The notes: a model not told the origin generated them from the sequence alone. Shown: positions 1-8,932, counted from the first letter of the stretch. The stretch is 64,000 nucleotides of DNA from DASWJZ01 sp963739005 (GCA_963739005.1 CAVTYQ010000003.1:62001-126000), one strand, 5' to 3'. Made by a program: numbers and translations.

Positions 1-790
1 CCGCGAGCGGCATCGAGGCCTGTCGGCTGAGCCTCTGCCAGGACTCCGCCGGGGCATCGACGCGAAGCGGCTCCTCCAGCCAGCGGAGCGACGCGCTCTC
101 GACCTCCCTCACGAAACGAAGCGCGTCGTCGAGTCCAAAACCCTGGTTGGCGTCGGCCGCCAGCCGCTCGCCGGAGGCGAGGCCGTTCGACAGCGCTTGG
201 GTCAGCCGGATGTCTTCAGCGAGATCGAAGCCGACCTTGATCTTGAAGTCGCGAAACCCGTTCGCTCGGCTCGCGGCAATGACGCGGTTGGCCGCGCGCA
301 CGTCGATGCCGCTCGCATAGGCTCTGACCCGCGCCCTGCTTCCTGGTGCAAGAAGCGCGTGCAGCGGCTCTGCCGCGCGGCGCGCAAGAAGATCCCAGAG
401 CGCCATGTCGAGGCCGGCGATCGCTTGCGCATAAGGCCCCTGCTCGCCGGACTGCAGCGCCTTGACCGCGACGCTCTCCGACACGAACGCGAAGCAAGCC
501 GGCGCATCGGCAAAGCTCTTGCCGAGGACGAGTTCCGCCAGATCCTCCGACAGGAGCCGGATGCGATGCTCCGCCGCGCTGACCGGCCAGTTGCACCAGA
601 CTTCGCCCCAGCCGAAGGCGCCCTCCCCGTCCGCCACCTTGACCAGGAGGCAGGGGCGATCGCGCATCGTCCCGAACGAGGTCGCGACGGCCACGTCGAG
701 CGGGACGCGGAAGATGCTCGCCTCGATCCCGTCGATCTTGATCGGACGCACGTCGGCTTCGCCGACCGGCTTGATCTCTTCTCGTCGCAT
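1..790 (-). CDS. Mandelate racemase/muconate lactonizing enzyme family protein, 3' truncated by window edge
   Basis: I translated this by hand on the minus strand; the frame stays open for about 263 codons from an ATG at 790 to the window edge. The product has the enolase-superfamily N-terminal capping domain followed by the start of the barrel domain: a KIK motif (catalytic Lys-x-Lys), then DANQG (first metal ligand Asp) and LEEPL (second metal ligand Glu). Members abstract the proton alpha to a carboxylate and act as racemases, cycloisomerases or sugar-acid dehydratases; the specificity cannot be read here because the C-terminal residues are missing. It starts 31 bases after the aldehyde dehydrogenase stop and is probably the last visible gene of the minus-strand operon beginning at 4240. 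Confidence 0.82.
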   Translation of the reverse strand, partial: MRREEIKPVGEADVRPIKIDGIEASIFRVPLDVAVATSFGTMRDRPCLLVKVADGEGAFGWGEVWCNWPVSAAEHRIRLLSEDLAELVLGKSFADAPACFAFVSESVAVKALQSGEQGPYAQAIAGLDMALWDLLARRAAEPLHALLAPGSRARVRAYASGIDVRAANRVIAASRANGFRDFKIKVGFDLAEDIRLTQALSNGLASGERLAADANQGFGLDDALRFVREVESASLRWLEEPLRVDAPAESWQRLSRQASMPLA

Positions 791-821
791 GAAACCCGCG
801 GGCGAGCGGGACGCGAGGCCT

Positions 822-2273
822 CTAGCCGAGCCCCGCGACGCAGACGTATTTGATGTCGAGATAGTCCTCGACGCCGTATTTCGAGCCTTCGCGGCCCATC
901 CCGGATTCCTTTACGCCGCCGAACGGCGCGACCTCGGTGGTGATCAGCCCGGAATTCACGCCGACCAGCCCGTAGCGGAGCGCTAGCGACACACGGAACG
1001 TGCGCGCCAAGTCGCGGGTATAGAAATAGCAGGCGAGGCCGAACTCGGTGTCGTTGGCGTAGGCGAGCGCTTGCTCCTCTTCCTCGAAGCGGAAGATCGG
1101 GCTCAACGGTCCGAATGTCTCCTCGCGCGCGACCGCCATGTCCTGCGTTGCATCGCGAATGACGGTCGGCTCGAAGAAGGTCCCGCCGAGCGCATGCGGC
1201 TTGCCGCCGGCCACCACCTTGCCGCCTTTCTTCACGGCGTCGGCGATGTGCTGCTCGACCTTGGCGACGGCCTTCTTGTCGATGAGCGGCCCCTGCTGCA
1301 CGTCCTTCTCGCGGCCGTCGCCGACCTTCAGCCGCTTCACCGCTTCCGTCAGCTTCTCCACGAAGCGCTCGTAGATGCCTGCCTGCACGTAGAAGCGGTT
1401 GGTGCAGACGCAGGTCTGGCCGGAGTTGCGGTACTTGGCGGTGATCGCGCCTTCGACCGCCTGGTCGAGATCGGCATCGTCGAAGACCAGAAACGGCGCG
1501 TTGCCGCCGAGTTCCATCGACATGCGCTTCATCGTCTTGGCGCCCTGCTCGACCAGTTTCTTGCCGACTTCCGTCGAGCCCGTGAACGATATCTTGCGAA
1601 CCGTCGGGTTGTCGCAGAGTTCCGCGCCGATCTCACTCGCCGAGCCGGTCAGGATGTTGACGATGCCGGCGGGCACGCCCGCCTTTTCGCAGAGCACGCC
1701 CCATGCGAGTCCGGAATAGGGCGTCTGCGACGCGGGCTTGATGACGATCGCGCAGCCGACCGCGAGCGCCGGTCCGAGCTTGCGGGCGATCATCGAGGAG
1801 GGGAAGTTCCACGGCGTGATCGCGCCGACGACGCCGACCGGCTGCTTCTGCACCAGGATTTGGCGTCCCGCCCACGGCGAAGGAATGATGTCGCCGTAGA
1901 TGCGCCGGGCTTCCTCGGCGAACCACTGCACGTAGGCGGCGCTCATGCCGACTTCGCCGCGTGCCTCCGCAAGCGGCTTGCCCTGCTCGAATGTGAGGAG
2001 CATCGCCAGCTCTTCCTGGTTCTCGCGGATCAGGCCGGCGAGCCGGTGCAGGATTTCGCCGCGCGAGGCGGCCGTCGCGGCCGCCCATGCCGGCTGCGCC
2101 GCCGCGGCCGCAGCGATCGCACGGGCGGTTTCCGCCCTGCCGCTCCGCGGGACCGTGCCGATCGTCTCGCCCGTCGCCGGATCGTTGACGTCGATCGTCG
2201 CGCCACTGTCGGCACTGACCCACTTGCCACCGATCAGGTTCGCTTCGCGCTTGTATTCGAGCTTCTGCAACAT
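822..2273 (-). CDS. gabD: NAD(P)-dependent succinate-semialdehyde dehydrogenase family protein (GabD-like)
   Basis: A full-length 483-residue aldehyde dehydrogenase, which oxidises an aldehyde to the acid with NAD(P)+. The catalytic Glu is in MELGG (Glu254) and the nucleophilic Cys in SGQTC (Cys288), the numbering of classical GabD; the NAD-binding TPWNFP and FTGST motifs are present. The sequence is closest in style to succinate-semialdehyde dehydrogenases. Sulfolactaldehyde dehydrogenases of the sulfo-Entner-Doudoroff route are GabD relatives, and the two upstream genes resemble sulfolactate dehydrogenases, so the physiological substrate may not be succinate semialdehyde. It lies 39 bases after the LDH2-type gene, same strand, probably one operon. 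Family call is firm, substrate uncertain. Confidence 0.88.
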   Translation of the reverse strand: MLQKLEYKREANLIGGKWVSADSGATIDVNDPATGETIGTVPRSGRAETARAIAAAAAAQPAWAAATAASRGEILHRLAGLIRENQEELAMLLTFEQGKPLAEARGEVGMSAAYVQWFAEEARRIYGDIIPSPWAGRQILVQKQPVGVVGAITPWNFPSSMIARKLGPALAVGCAIVIKPASQTPYSGLAWGVLCEKAGVPAGIVNILTGSASEIGAELCDNPTVRKISFTGSTEVGKKLVEQGAKTMKRMSMELGGNAPFLVFDDADLDQAVEGAITAKYRNSGQTCVCTNRFYVQAGIYERFVEKLTEAVKRLKVGDGREKDVQQGPLIDKKAVAKVEQHIADAVKKGGKVVAGGKPHALGGTFFEPTVIRDATQDMAVAREETFGPLSPIFRFEEEEQALAYANDTEFGLACYFYTRDLARTFRVSLALRYGLVGVNSGLITTEVAPFGGVKESGMGREGSKYGVEDYLDIKYVCVAGLG

Positions 2274-2312
2274 GGGACATTCACTCCGTGGATGCGGGTC
2301 GACGTGCCCGCT

Positions 2313-3311
2313 TCACAGCGCTTCGATCTCAGCGAGAAGGGGCGCCGCGATGGTGATGCCCTCGGCCTCCGCTGCGGCGCGCCGCTCAAGTCGGCGGCTT
2401 CCAGGCAGGCGGGCTCCGGGCTCGGCTTCGATCATGGCCGCAAGCGCCGCAAAGCGTTGCACCGCCTCTTTACCCCCAATCGCCGCCGGATCGAAAGCGA
2501 TAATGAGCTGACCGGTTCCGGGCGGCGGCCCCTTCGCGTCGAGAAACGAGGAGGCCTCGCTCGCATAATTCGCGCCGGTGAGCCCGGCCGCCAGAAGCTC
2601 CACCATGAGCGCGAGCACCGTCCCCTTCGCTTCCCCGATTGGCACCATCGTCCCGGCAAGCGCCTCGGCCGGGTCCGTCGTCGGCTGTCCGGCGGCGTCG
2701 AGCGCCCAGCCCTCCGGAATTGGCTCGCCCTTCTGCTTCGCTGCGAGGAGGTTGCCGCGCGCCACCTTCGACAGCGAGAGATCGATGACGAGCGGCGGAT
2801 GCGCCGGAAGCGGGCACGCGAAGGCGATTGGGTTGGTGCCGAAGAGACCGCGCGTTCCGCCCCAGGGAGCGATCGCCGCCGGCGTATTGGCAAAGAAAAG
2901 CGCGACGATGCCCTCCTCCGCCAGCGCCTCCACGGTGTGGCCCGCCGCACCGCAATGATGCGATCGGCGGATCGCCGCGGCGGCAACGCCCTCGCGCTTT
3001 GCGGCATCAGCGAGAAGCGGGCGCGCCACGTCGAGGGCCGGATACGCGAAGCCCGCCGCCGCATCGACCAGCACCAGCGCGGGGCGTGGCTGAGACGTTC
3101 TCGGTGATGCGAATCCGTCGACCTTTCCGACCTTCGCCTGCTCCGCGTAGCTCGGCACGCGCGACATGCCGTGCCCCTTGAGCCCCTCGGCCTCCGCCGC
3201 CACGAGCGCCCGGGCGACCGCTGCCGCGTTTTCAGGACTCGTGCGGCAGCGCTCAAGGGTGCGGACGACAAGCGCCCGCGCCTCCACGAGCGTTAGGCGC
3301 TCGCCGCTCAT
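2313..3311 (-). CDS. Ldh family (LDH2/MDH2-type) NAD(P)-dependent 2-hydroxyacid oxidoreductase
   Basis: The 332-residue product belongs to the malate/L-lactate dehydrogenase LDH2 family, which is unrelated to classical Rossmann dehydrogenases. Family marks are GHGMSRV near residue 47, the SHHCGAAGHT segment with the catalytic His region, and the downstream FGTNPIAFACP motif. Known members reduce or oxidise malate, lactate, diketogulonate, ureidoglycolate or (R)-sulfolactate (ComC). The gene overlaps the preceding hydroxyacid dehydrogenase by four bases (ATGA), so the two are translationally coupled. Pairing of a D-isomer-type and an LDH2-type dehydrogenase is the SlcC-ComC arrangement that inverts sulfolactate stereochemistry; that role is inference. 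Confidence 0.85.
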   Translation of the reverse strand: MSGERLTLVEARALVVRTLERCRTSPENAAAVARALVAAEAEGLKGHGMSRVPSYAEQAKVGKVDGFASPRTSQPRPALVLVDAAAGFAYPALDVARPLLADAAKREGVAAAAIRRSHHCGAAGHTVEALAEEGIVALFFANTPAAIAPWGGTRGLFGTNPIAFACPLPAHPPLVIDLSLSKVARGNLLAAKQKGEPIPEGWALDAAGQPTTDPAEALAGTMVPIGEAKGTVLALMVELLAAGLTGANYASEASSFLDAKGPPPGTGQLIIAFDPAAIGGKEAVQRFAALAAMIEAEPGARLPGSRRLERRAAAEAEGITIAAPLLAEIEAL

Positions 3312-4240
3312 TTGCCGCTCGCAAGGTGCTCGCGGACCTTCTCCGCGATCAGCCAGGAAACCCGCACATTGGATTCCTTCGTCACGCCCGCGATATGCGG
3401 CGTCAGCACCAGGTTCGGCACGCCGAGGAAGTGGCGCCCCAATTCCGCACTCACCGGCTCTTCCGCGAAGACGTCGAGCGCCGCCCCGCCGAGGCGCCCT
3501 TCCTTCAGTGCCGCGCAGGCCGCGGCTTCGTCGACGACGCCGCCGCGCGCGGCGTTGATCAGAATCGCGTCGGATTTCATGCGCGCGAGTGCGCCGCCAT
3601 CAATCAGATTGCGTGTCTGGTCGGTCAGCGGAACGTGCAGGCTCACGACATCGGAGTTCGCCAGCAAATCGTCGAGTTCCAGCCGCTCCGCCTCCTCCCA
3701 CGCCGGCGCGCCCGTCGGAAGATAGGGATCGAACGCACCGATGCTCATGCCAAGCGCTGCGGCGCGGGTCGCCGTGGCACGGGCGATGGCGCCAAAGCCG
3801 ACAAGGCCGAGTTGCTTGCCGGCGATCTCGCGGCCGACGAGGCGGTTCCGCGGCCAGCGCCCTTCCGCCACATCGTTGCTTGCGGCGTAGGCGCCGCGGA
3901 GCAGGAGCATCGCCGTCGCGATGACATATTCGGCGACCGAGACATCGTTGGCGCCAGTTGCGGGGTAGACGGCGATCCCGCGCGCCCGACAGGCTGCCGC
4001 GTCGATGTTGTCGAGGCCCACGCCGAGGCGGCCCACGCAACGAAGCTGTGCGGCGGCCTCAAGAAGCGCTCCGCGTACCTGCGTCCGGTTCCGCACGATC
4101 AACGCCCGCGCGTCGGCGACGCGCCGAGCAAGCTCCTCCGGCCGGTCGACCAGAGCGGCGTCGTAGAAGACGTCATGGCGTCGTGACAGGTCGCCGACGG
4201 CCGCTTCGTCCATGAATTCCGAAATGACGATATCCGTCAC
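3308..4240 (-). CDS. D-isomer specific 2-hydroxyacid dehydrogenase, SlcC-like ((S)-sulfolactate dehydrogenase-like)
   Basis: A 310-residue NAD-dependent D-2-hydroxyacid dehydrogenase. The Rossmann fingerprint is GLVGFGAIA (residues about 145-153), and the catalytic triad fits Arg232 (in NAARGG), Glu260/261 and His282 (in PHIAG). The N-terminus (VISEFMDEAAV) and the IVRNRTQV and PATGAN segments recall (S)-sulfolactate dehydrogenase SlcC rather than PGDH or glyoxylate reductase; this is from memory, not from an alignment. It is the first gene of the minus-strand operon and is transcribed away from the glycosyltransferase gene. If the SlcC assignment is wrong, a generic hydroxypyruvate or 2-hydroxyacid reductase is the fallback. 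Confidence 0.8.
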   Translation of the reverse strand: MTDIVISEFMDEAAVGDLSRRHDVFYDAALVDRPEELARRVADARALIVRNRTQVRGALLEAAAQLRCVGRLGVGLDNIDAAACRARGIAVYPATGANDVSVAEYVIATAMLLLRGAYAASNDVAEGRWPRNRLVGREIAGKQLGLVGFGAIARATATRAAALGMSIGAFDPYLPTGAPAWEEAERLELDDLLANSDVVSLHVPLTDQTRNLIDGGALARMKSDAILINAARGGVVDEAAACAALKEGRLGGAALDVFAEEPVSAELGRHFLGVPNLVLTPHIAGVTKESNVRVSWLIAEKVREHLASGK

Positions 4241-4387
4241 CGCAAGTCCGTTCTTGTTCGAGTGGAAGCCGCAGGCTAGCGCCCGCGCCCAGATTCCGGT
4301 GTTCTATCAACTATTCGCATCATTCAAAGGTCCGCTCGGCAGCACTCGCGACGATCCGAGGTTCGGAGTTGCTGCGCCCCGCCGGGA

Positions 4388-4405
4388 CGTGGGAAATTGC
4401 CCACG
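4388..4405. promoter_or_regulatory. Inverted repeat in the divergent intergenic region
   Basis: CGTGGG, six bases, then CCCACG: a perfect 6-bp-arm inverted repeat in the 191-base gap between the divergent hydroxyacid dehydrogenase and glycosyltransferase genes. It could be an operator, but its short arms make chance possible. Confidence 0.25.
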
Positions 4406-4431
4406 ATCAGGGGTCTGGGAATTTCCGCTCG

Positions 4432-5400
4432 ATGCGCGACGTTGAAAAACTGACGGTCGCAATCTGCAGTCACAATCGCGCGCGGCTGCTTCGCGGCACG
4501 CTGAATTCGCTCGCCTTCGCGGAACTGCCCGCCCAGTTCGACTGGGAGGTTCTCGTTGTCCTCAACGCCTGCAGCGACGACAGCGCCGCCGTTGTCAGGG
4601 AGTTTGCGACGCGTCTTCCGGTTCGCGCCGTTGCCGAGCCTGAGCACGGTCTTTCCGTGGCGCGCAACTGCGCCATCGAGAGCGCCACTGGCGATTTCAT
4701 GCTCTGGATCGACGACGATGTCCACGTCGCGCCTGACTGGCTGCGCCGGTATGAAGCGGCGATCCTGGCGTGGCCTGGCACGGCCTTTCTCGGCGGCAGC
4801 ATTTCGGTCCGGCCGGAAGCTCCCGTCGCCCCATGGTTCGATGCCGTGCTTCCGGCGATTGGCTCGGTCTTCGCGCATTTGCCGCTCGATGGCGTAGAGG
4901 ACGGCGCCCCAATGGCCGGCAAGAGAGCCCTGCCCTTCGGCACCAATTTCGCCATCCGCACCGAGGTGCAAAGGCGACATCGATACAATCCGTATCTTGG
5001 AAGGTCTCAGGGCAAGTACCTTCGCAACCACGAAGAGACGAGCGTCCTCACCTATGTGCTTGGCGACGGTCACGAGGGCCGGTGGGTACCGACCGCCCGT
5101 GTCGAGCACGTCGTTCCGGTGGAGCGCCAGACGGCCGCGCACATTCGCGCGTATTTCGTCGGCAACGGAATCGTCCGTGGGCTGCAGGCACGCAACGCCG
5201 GTCAAGACGTGGGGCTTCCGAGCTTGATCGCGGACTCCCGCCGGGCGATTGTCACGGAGCTTCGTTACCAGCTCGCGCGGCGTCTCAGGCCGCCGCACCG
5301 TTGGGCGCGCCGATTGCTCAAGGCCTCCGATGCCCGCGGCGAATGGCTCGGAAAATACGGCCCGCGCCCTTTCGCGCTGCCGTCAAGCATCAACTTTTAG
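4432..5400 (+). CDS. Glycosyltransferase family 2 protein
   Basis: The product transfers a sugar from a nucleotide donor to an unknown acceptor, probably on the cytoplasmic side of the membrane. The GT-A fold is visible from the first strand (LTVAICSHNRARLL), with the metal-binding acidic motif WIDDDVH at residues 94-96 and a later NHEET segment that may supply the catalytic base. I place the start at the ATG at 4432 (322 residues), because the GT2 fold begins five residues later; the ATG at 4369 would add 21 residues with no family likeness. The 3' end overlaps the convergent phosphodiesterase gene by 18 bases. No polysaccharide cluster surrounds it, so acceptor and pathway are unknown. Confidence 0.85.
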   Translation: MRDVEKLTVAICSHNRARLLRGTLNSLAFAELPAQFDWEVLVVLNACSDDSAAVVREFATRLPVRAVAEPEHGLSVARNCAIESATGDFMLWIDDDVHVAPDWLRRYEAAILAWPGTAFLGGSISVRPEAPVAPWFDAVLPAIGSVFAHLPLDGVEDGAPMAGKRALPFGTNFAIRTEVQRRHRYNPYLGRSQGKYLRNHEETSVLTYVLGDGHEGRWVPTARVEHVVPVERQTAAHIRAYFVGNGIVRGLQARNAGQDVGLPSLIADSRRAIVTELRYQLARRLRPPHRWARRLLKASDARGEWLGKYGPRPFALPSSINF

Positions 5401-6966
5401 CCGCGTCAGGACCGAGCGGCCGCTGAGCCCGTCCCCGCCCGCCGCGTCGAGAAGATCGATCGCCGTCGGCACGACGTCGAAGGCGCTCGCGTCTCCCCCC
5501 TCTCCGGGTTCGATGCCCGCGGCCTTCAGGTAAAGGAAGCCGTGAGCACCGGTATGCCCGCCGGTTCTTCGCATGGGAACGGGGCCGATCGTGCCATGTT
5601 TCGGATGCGCGAAGCCGACGACCGCCGGTTCGAAATCGACATAAAGGTCCGCCTCCCAAGGATCGATGCTCATCGGATCTTTTTCCGCGAAGCGGATCGC
5701 CCTGACGGCCGGACCACCGGAGAGTGGGTCGCTGCATGCGGAGAGGAGGTCGGACAATTCCCGGCAAGCGGCCGCGTAGTCGGCCGGCGAGACGCGACCG
5801 TTCTTCTCGCGGCCGGCTAGATTTATCCGAATGCGTCCATCGTAGTAGGAAGGCAGCGCAAACGCCTTCATCTTCGGCCAAAACCGCGCGTAGCGTGCCG
5901 CCGGCATCCAGGCGAGTTCTGAGTCCGGCGGGCGCTTCTCCTTCTTCCCGCCGAGCCACCGGCGTATCCGCCTCTCCCAGCGCCCGGGCTTCTTCGGCCT
6001 GGGGACGAGGCGCTCGAGCGCGGTGCCCCAGTCCTCGTCCTCCGCAAGAAGCGGCATGCCGTTCGGAAGCACGGCCGTCCATTGCGGCTCGCGCATATAG
6101 GCTCGGCCGAACGCATGGCGATAGAGAAGCTCCGGCAGAAGCGCCATTGCCGGGACGTCAGCGTCGTTCGCGCCCATGCCATGCATCGCGAATATCAAGA
6201 GCGCCGCATCCGGGAATGCGGTCGCGAGGTGTCCGACGAGCGCGTCGACCGCGTCGTAGATGCGGTTCAGCGCTTCGGCGCTGGCGGCGGCCAATTCAAC
6301 GGCGTGCAGCGGATGCGTGGCGTCGACGCCGTGCCACAGCGGCTCCGTCGCGGAATGCGGCTCGCTCACGACGACAACTCCGAGATCCCAATCCGGCAAG
6401 CGCTCGGCAAGGAGCCAGCGGGCCGCTTCCGCGCGCATCTCGACTGCGCGGACGAGCGCCTCACCGAGCGTTTTCGTTCTCGCCACCGATGGCCACGAGA
6501 AGCCGTAAATCCAGCGCTGAGCAGGATAGCGGCCAAACCGGGCATCGAATTCCGCCTGGAGCTCCGGCGGGCTGCAGGCGGTCGCGACGCCCGGATCGTG
6601 CGCGCCCCAATTCGATATGCCGCGCAAACGCGCGGATTTCGTGAGATCGCAGTATGGCAGGTCGAAGACGACCGTTTTGACCGGCAGGTCGGCGGCGAAC
6701 GGGCGCGCTGTCGTCAGCGGCTGGCAAACGGAATAGGTGCTTGGGTCGAACGTGACCGCCGACCAGCGTCCGCCGTCGTCGGGAGAAAGGCCACTGCTGA
6801 CTTCCTCCCAGGCGAGGCCCGAATACTTCGCAATGCCCTGGTCGAGCGCGAAGCGCGCGCTCTCATCCCGCAGCCGCCGCAAGTGTGGCAGCCGACCCTC
6901 CTTCATCATCGCCTCGGCAAGCGATATCTCGAATCCGTCGAGCCCGATCATCAGTACGCGTGTCAT
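5383..6966 (-). CDS. Alkaline phosphatase superfamily protein (type I phosphodiesterase/nucleotide pyrophosphatase-like)
   Basis: The 527-residue product begins with MIGLDGFEISL, the first metal-binding Asp of the type I phosphodiesterase branch of the alkaline phosphatase superfamily. A Ser near residue 49 (KYSGLAWEEVSSG) is where the nucleophile would lie. FAMHGMGAND in mid-protein and HTGAHGFLY near the C-terminus supply the other metal ligands. Members hydrolyse phosphodiesters, phosphonates or sulfate esters; some act on cell-surface polymers. I see no signal peptide, so it appears cytoplasmic. The gene ends inside the convergent glycosyltransferase gene (18-base overlap), a possible functional link in glycoconjugate metabolism that the sequence does not prove. 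Confidence 0.82.
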   Translation of the reverse strand: MTRVLMIGLDGFEISLAEAMMKEGRLPHLRRLRDESARFALDQGIAKYSGLAWEEVSSGLSPDDGGRWSAVTFDPSTYSVCQPLTTARPFAADLPVKTVVFDLPYCDLTKSARLRGISNWGAHDPGVATACSPPELQAEFDARFGRYPAQRWIYGFSWPSVARTKTLGEALVRAVEMRAEAARWLLAERLPDWDLGVVVVSEPHSATEPLWHGVDATHPLHAVELAAASAEALNRIYDAVDALVGHLATAFPDAALLIFAMHGMGANDADVPAMALLPELLYRHAFGRAYMREPQWTAVLPNGMPLLAEDEDWGTALERLVPRPKKPGRWERRIRRWLGGKKEKRPPDSELAWMPAARYARFWPKMKAFALPSYYDGRIRINLAGREKNGRVSPADYAAACRELSDLLSACSDPLSGGPAVRAIRFAEKDPMSIDPWEADLYVDFEPAVVGFAHPKHGTIGPVPMRRTGGHTGAHGFLYLKAAGIEPGEGGDASAFDVVPTAIDLLDAAGGDGLSGRSVLTRLKVDA

Positions 6967-6983
6967 GCCGACAATGAGACGCG

Positions 6984-7013
6984 AAAAAGCCCGCCGCGCA
7001 AGCGCAACGGGCT
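6984..7013 (-). terminator. Rho-independent terminator
   Basis: Read on the minus strand, AGCCCG and an inner GCGC pair with downstream GCGC and CGGGCT and are followed at once by a run of five T. It lies just past the stop of the small gene at 7074-7370 and before the phosphodiesterase gene, so it should separate those two transcripts. Confidence 0.75.
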
Positions 7014-7073
7014 GGAAAACGCTGGCGCCGCCTCCGCCGTGGCAGAAGCGCGGATGACCGCTCGCGGCGCCGG

Positions 7074-7370
7074 CTATTCGGCGGCGATGAACTTCTCGCC
7101 GCGGAAGTCGGGCGCGTTCTCGCCGTCACGGGCGCGGCTGACCTTCACCGTCGGAAGCTTCGACACGCCCGACGGCTCCACCGTGGAAACTTCGATTTCG
7201 CGCTCCGCCGCCTTCAGCGCGCCGAGGAAAATGTTCAGCTCGGTGAGCGTCATGCGGAGATAGGCTTCGGAGGACTGCCGCTTCTTGCTCTCGTCGAGGA
7301 CGGAGAGCGAAAAGCCCATCCGCTCCAAGTCGAAGTCGCGAATCTCGATGCCGATATTCAGCTTACTCAT
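7074..7370 (-). CDS. Conserved hypothetical protein, about 98 residues
   Basis: I do not recognise the family. The product is small, soluble and charged, with a regular N-terminal half (LNIGIEIRDFDLERMGFSLSV) that could form a beta-sheet, followed by a helix-like LTELNIFLGALKAAEREIEV and a disordered tail. The ATG at 7370 has an AGAAGG ribosome-binding site; the GTG one codon earlier is less likely. A terminator hairpin follows the stop, and a 296-base AT-richer gap precedes the gene, so it looks monocistronic. Good start and stop signals support a real gene despite the unknown function. Confidence 0.6.
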   Translation of the reverse strand: MSKLNIGIEIRDFDLERMGFSLSVLDESKKRQSSEAYLRMTLTELNIFLGALKAAEREIEVSTVEPSGVSKLPTVKVSRARDGENAPDFRGEKFIAAE

Positions 7371-7534
7371 CACCCTTCTCCTCAGATCGCGAGCCGCTAA
7401 CGACGGTCCATCTGACCACGCCGGGCCGAAAACGGACTAACGGACTCTTAACCAACACGCTAGGGATTGATCCTCTGAGGGTTAACCCGATTGTCAAGCA
7501 ACCCCCTCCACCGGTCTCCCACCAACCGGGTTCT

Positions 7535-7556
7535 TCGACTTCTAAAATAAAGTCGA
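7535..7556. repeat. AT-rich inverted repeat in the 7371-7666 gap
   Basis: TCGACTT and AAGTCGA form perfect 7-bp arms around an eight-base AT-only-but-one spacer. The gap has no convincing ORF and is visibly poorer in GC than its surroundings. The palindrome lies about 165 bases upstream of the small gene at 7370 and could be an operator for it. Confidence 0.35.
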
Positions 7557-7666
7557 TTAATAATCCTCGACTGCGTCAGTCCGATGACTTCTGCCGTTTA
7601 CTAAGCAGGCGAAATGAAGCGGTGTCGCGGCACGGATGCGGCGGCAGCGGGGCGCGTTTCGGGCTG

Positions 7667-7966
7667 TCAAATGGCCTTCATCGCCGCCGCGAGCCCCTTC
7701 TGCAGATCGGCGCCGTTCATTGCCGGGTAGAATTCGACCTTGGCGTCGAGCTGCAGGAAGAGCGGTTCCGCGATCATCGGGATCTCCGAGGAATCCTTCA
7801 TATCGAAGAAGAACATGGCGCTTCGGATCCCCGCGTCGGCGACGAAGTAGCTCGCCTCCGGTTTCAGCTTGGCCATGGTCGCCTCCATGATCTTGCCGAG
7901 CGTGCCATTCTTGATTGCACGGTTGCCGGCCTCAACCGGAACGGTGATCTTCAACATTGTTCGCAT
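7667..7966 (-). CDS. Conserved hypothetical protein, about 99 residues
   Basis: The start is set at the ATG at 7966 by an AGGGAGG ribosome-binding site a few bases upstream; longer starts run through unlikely sequence. The product (MRTMLKITVPVEAGNRAI at the N-terminus) has the strand-helix-strand pattern of a small ferredoxin-like or dimeric alpha/beta-barrel protein, and no signal peptide. Related short proteins are common in soil bacteria but I know of no assigned role. The gene stands alone between the divergent nadK and a gene-poor gap. Confidence 0.65.
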   Translation of the reverse strand: MRTMLKITVPVEAGNRAIKNGTLGKIMEATMAKLKPEASYFVADAGIRSAMFFFDMKDSSEIPMIAEPLFLQLDAKVEFYPAMNGADLQKGLAAAMKAI

Positions 7967-8173
7967 GGAAAAACCTCCCTTACAGGTCGCCGTCCAAGCG
8001 GGCGTCGCCCCGGCCGTGACCACCGCGATAATGATGAGCCGCCGGCTTTGGTTTGCCTAATTAAAAGGAATTCACCTTGTCCCCGGCGGCGCGCATCGGC
8101 GACGCCGCCCCCGATCCGGCACTGGCCATTCGCTATTCGCCGTCCGCTTTGGTAGGTAGCGCGGGAGCCGCCC

Positions 8174-8932
8174 ATGACGAAGATCGCCCTTCTCGCCAGC
8201 GACGCGCCGGAGGCCCGCGAGGCCGCCGACGTGCTCGGCGCGCGCTACGGCGACGTGCCGATCAGCGAAGCCGAGATCGTCGTCGCGCTCGGCGGCGACG
8301 GGTTGATGCTGAGCGCGCTCCACCAGACGATGAGCACGGGAAAACCGATCTACGGCATGAACCGCGGGTCGGTCGGCTTCCTCATGAACGAGTACCGGCC
8401 TGACGGGCTTACGGAGCGGCTTGCGGCGGCGAAGATCGAGACCATCCACCCGCTCCTCGCCACCGTGACCGACGAGAACGGCACGAGCCGGGCGCACGCC
8501 ATCAACGAGGTCTCGCTGCTTCGCCAGTCGTATCAGGCGGCGAAGCTCAGGATCAGCGTCGACGGCCAGGTGCGGCTCGAGGAGCTGATCTGCGACGGCG
8601 TGTTGCTTGCGACCCCGGCCGGCTCGACCGCCTACAACCTCTCCGCGCACGGGCCGATCCTTCCGATCGAGGCGCCGCTTCTGGCGCTGACTCCGATCAG
8701 CGCGTTTCGCCCGCGCCGTTGGCGCGGCGCGCTGCTGCCGAACGACGTCAAGGTGCTGATCGAGGTCTTGGAAGCCGAGAAGCGCCCGGTCAACGCGGTC
8801 GCCGACCACGTGGAGTTCAAGAGCGTGAGCGCGGTCGCGATCGAGGAGGATCGGAGCGTCGCCTCGCTCATCATGTTCGACCACGACCATTCGTGGGACG
8901 AACGCGTTCTCGCCGAGCAGTTCCGCTACTGA
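8174..8932 (+). CDS. nadK: NAD kinase
   Basis: NAD kinase phosphorylates NAD+ to NADP+ in the cytoplasm and is the only route to NADP. The 252-residue length suits the bacterial enzyme. The family GGDG motif is seen in VALGGDGLMLSAL, followed by GMNRGSVGFLMN and the NEVSLLR segment that contacts the nicotinamide ribose. The DGVLLATPAGSTAYN motif completes the set. The ATG at 8174 follows a GGGAG-type site. It is transcribed divergently from the small gene at 7966 and has no evident operon partner. Confidence 0.95.
   Translation: MTKIALLASDAPEAREAADVLGARYGDVPISEAEIVVALGGDGLMLSALHQTMSTGKPIYGMNRGSVGFLMNEYRPDGLTERLAAAKIETIHPLLATVTDENGTSRAHAINEVSLLRQSYQAAKLRISVDGQVRLEELICDGVLLATPAGSTAYNLSAHGPILPIEAPLLALTPISAFRPRRWRGALLPNDVKVLIEVLEAEKRPVNAVADHVEFKSVSAVAIEEDRSVASLIMFDHDHSWDERVLAEQFRY

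Noticed and set aside
1071..3107. Long plus-strand ORF (678 codons) opposite the gabD-like and LDH2 genes
   Set aside because: Arg- and His-rich translation, antisense to two well-supported enzymes; a shadow frame of GC-rich coding DNA.
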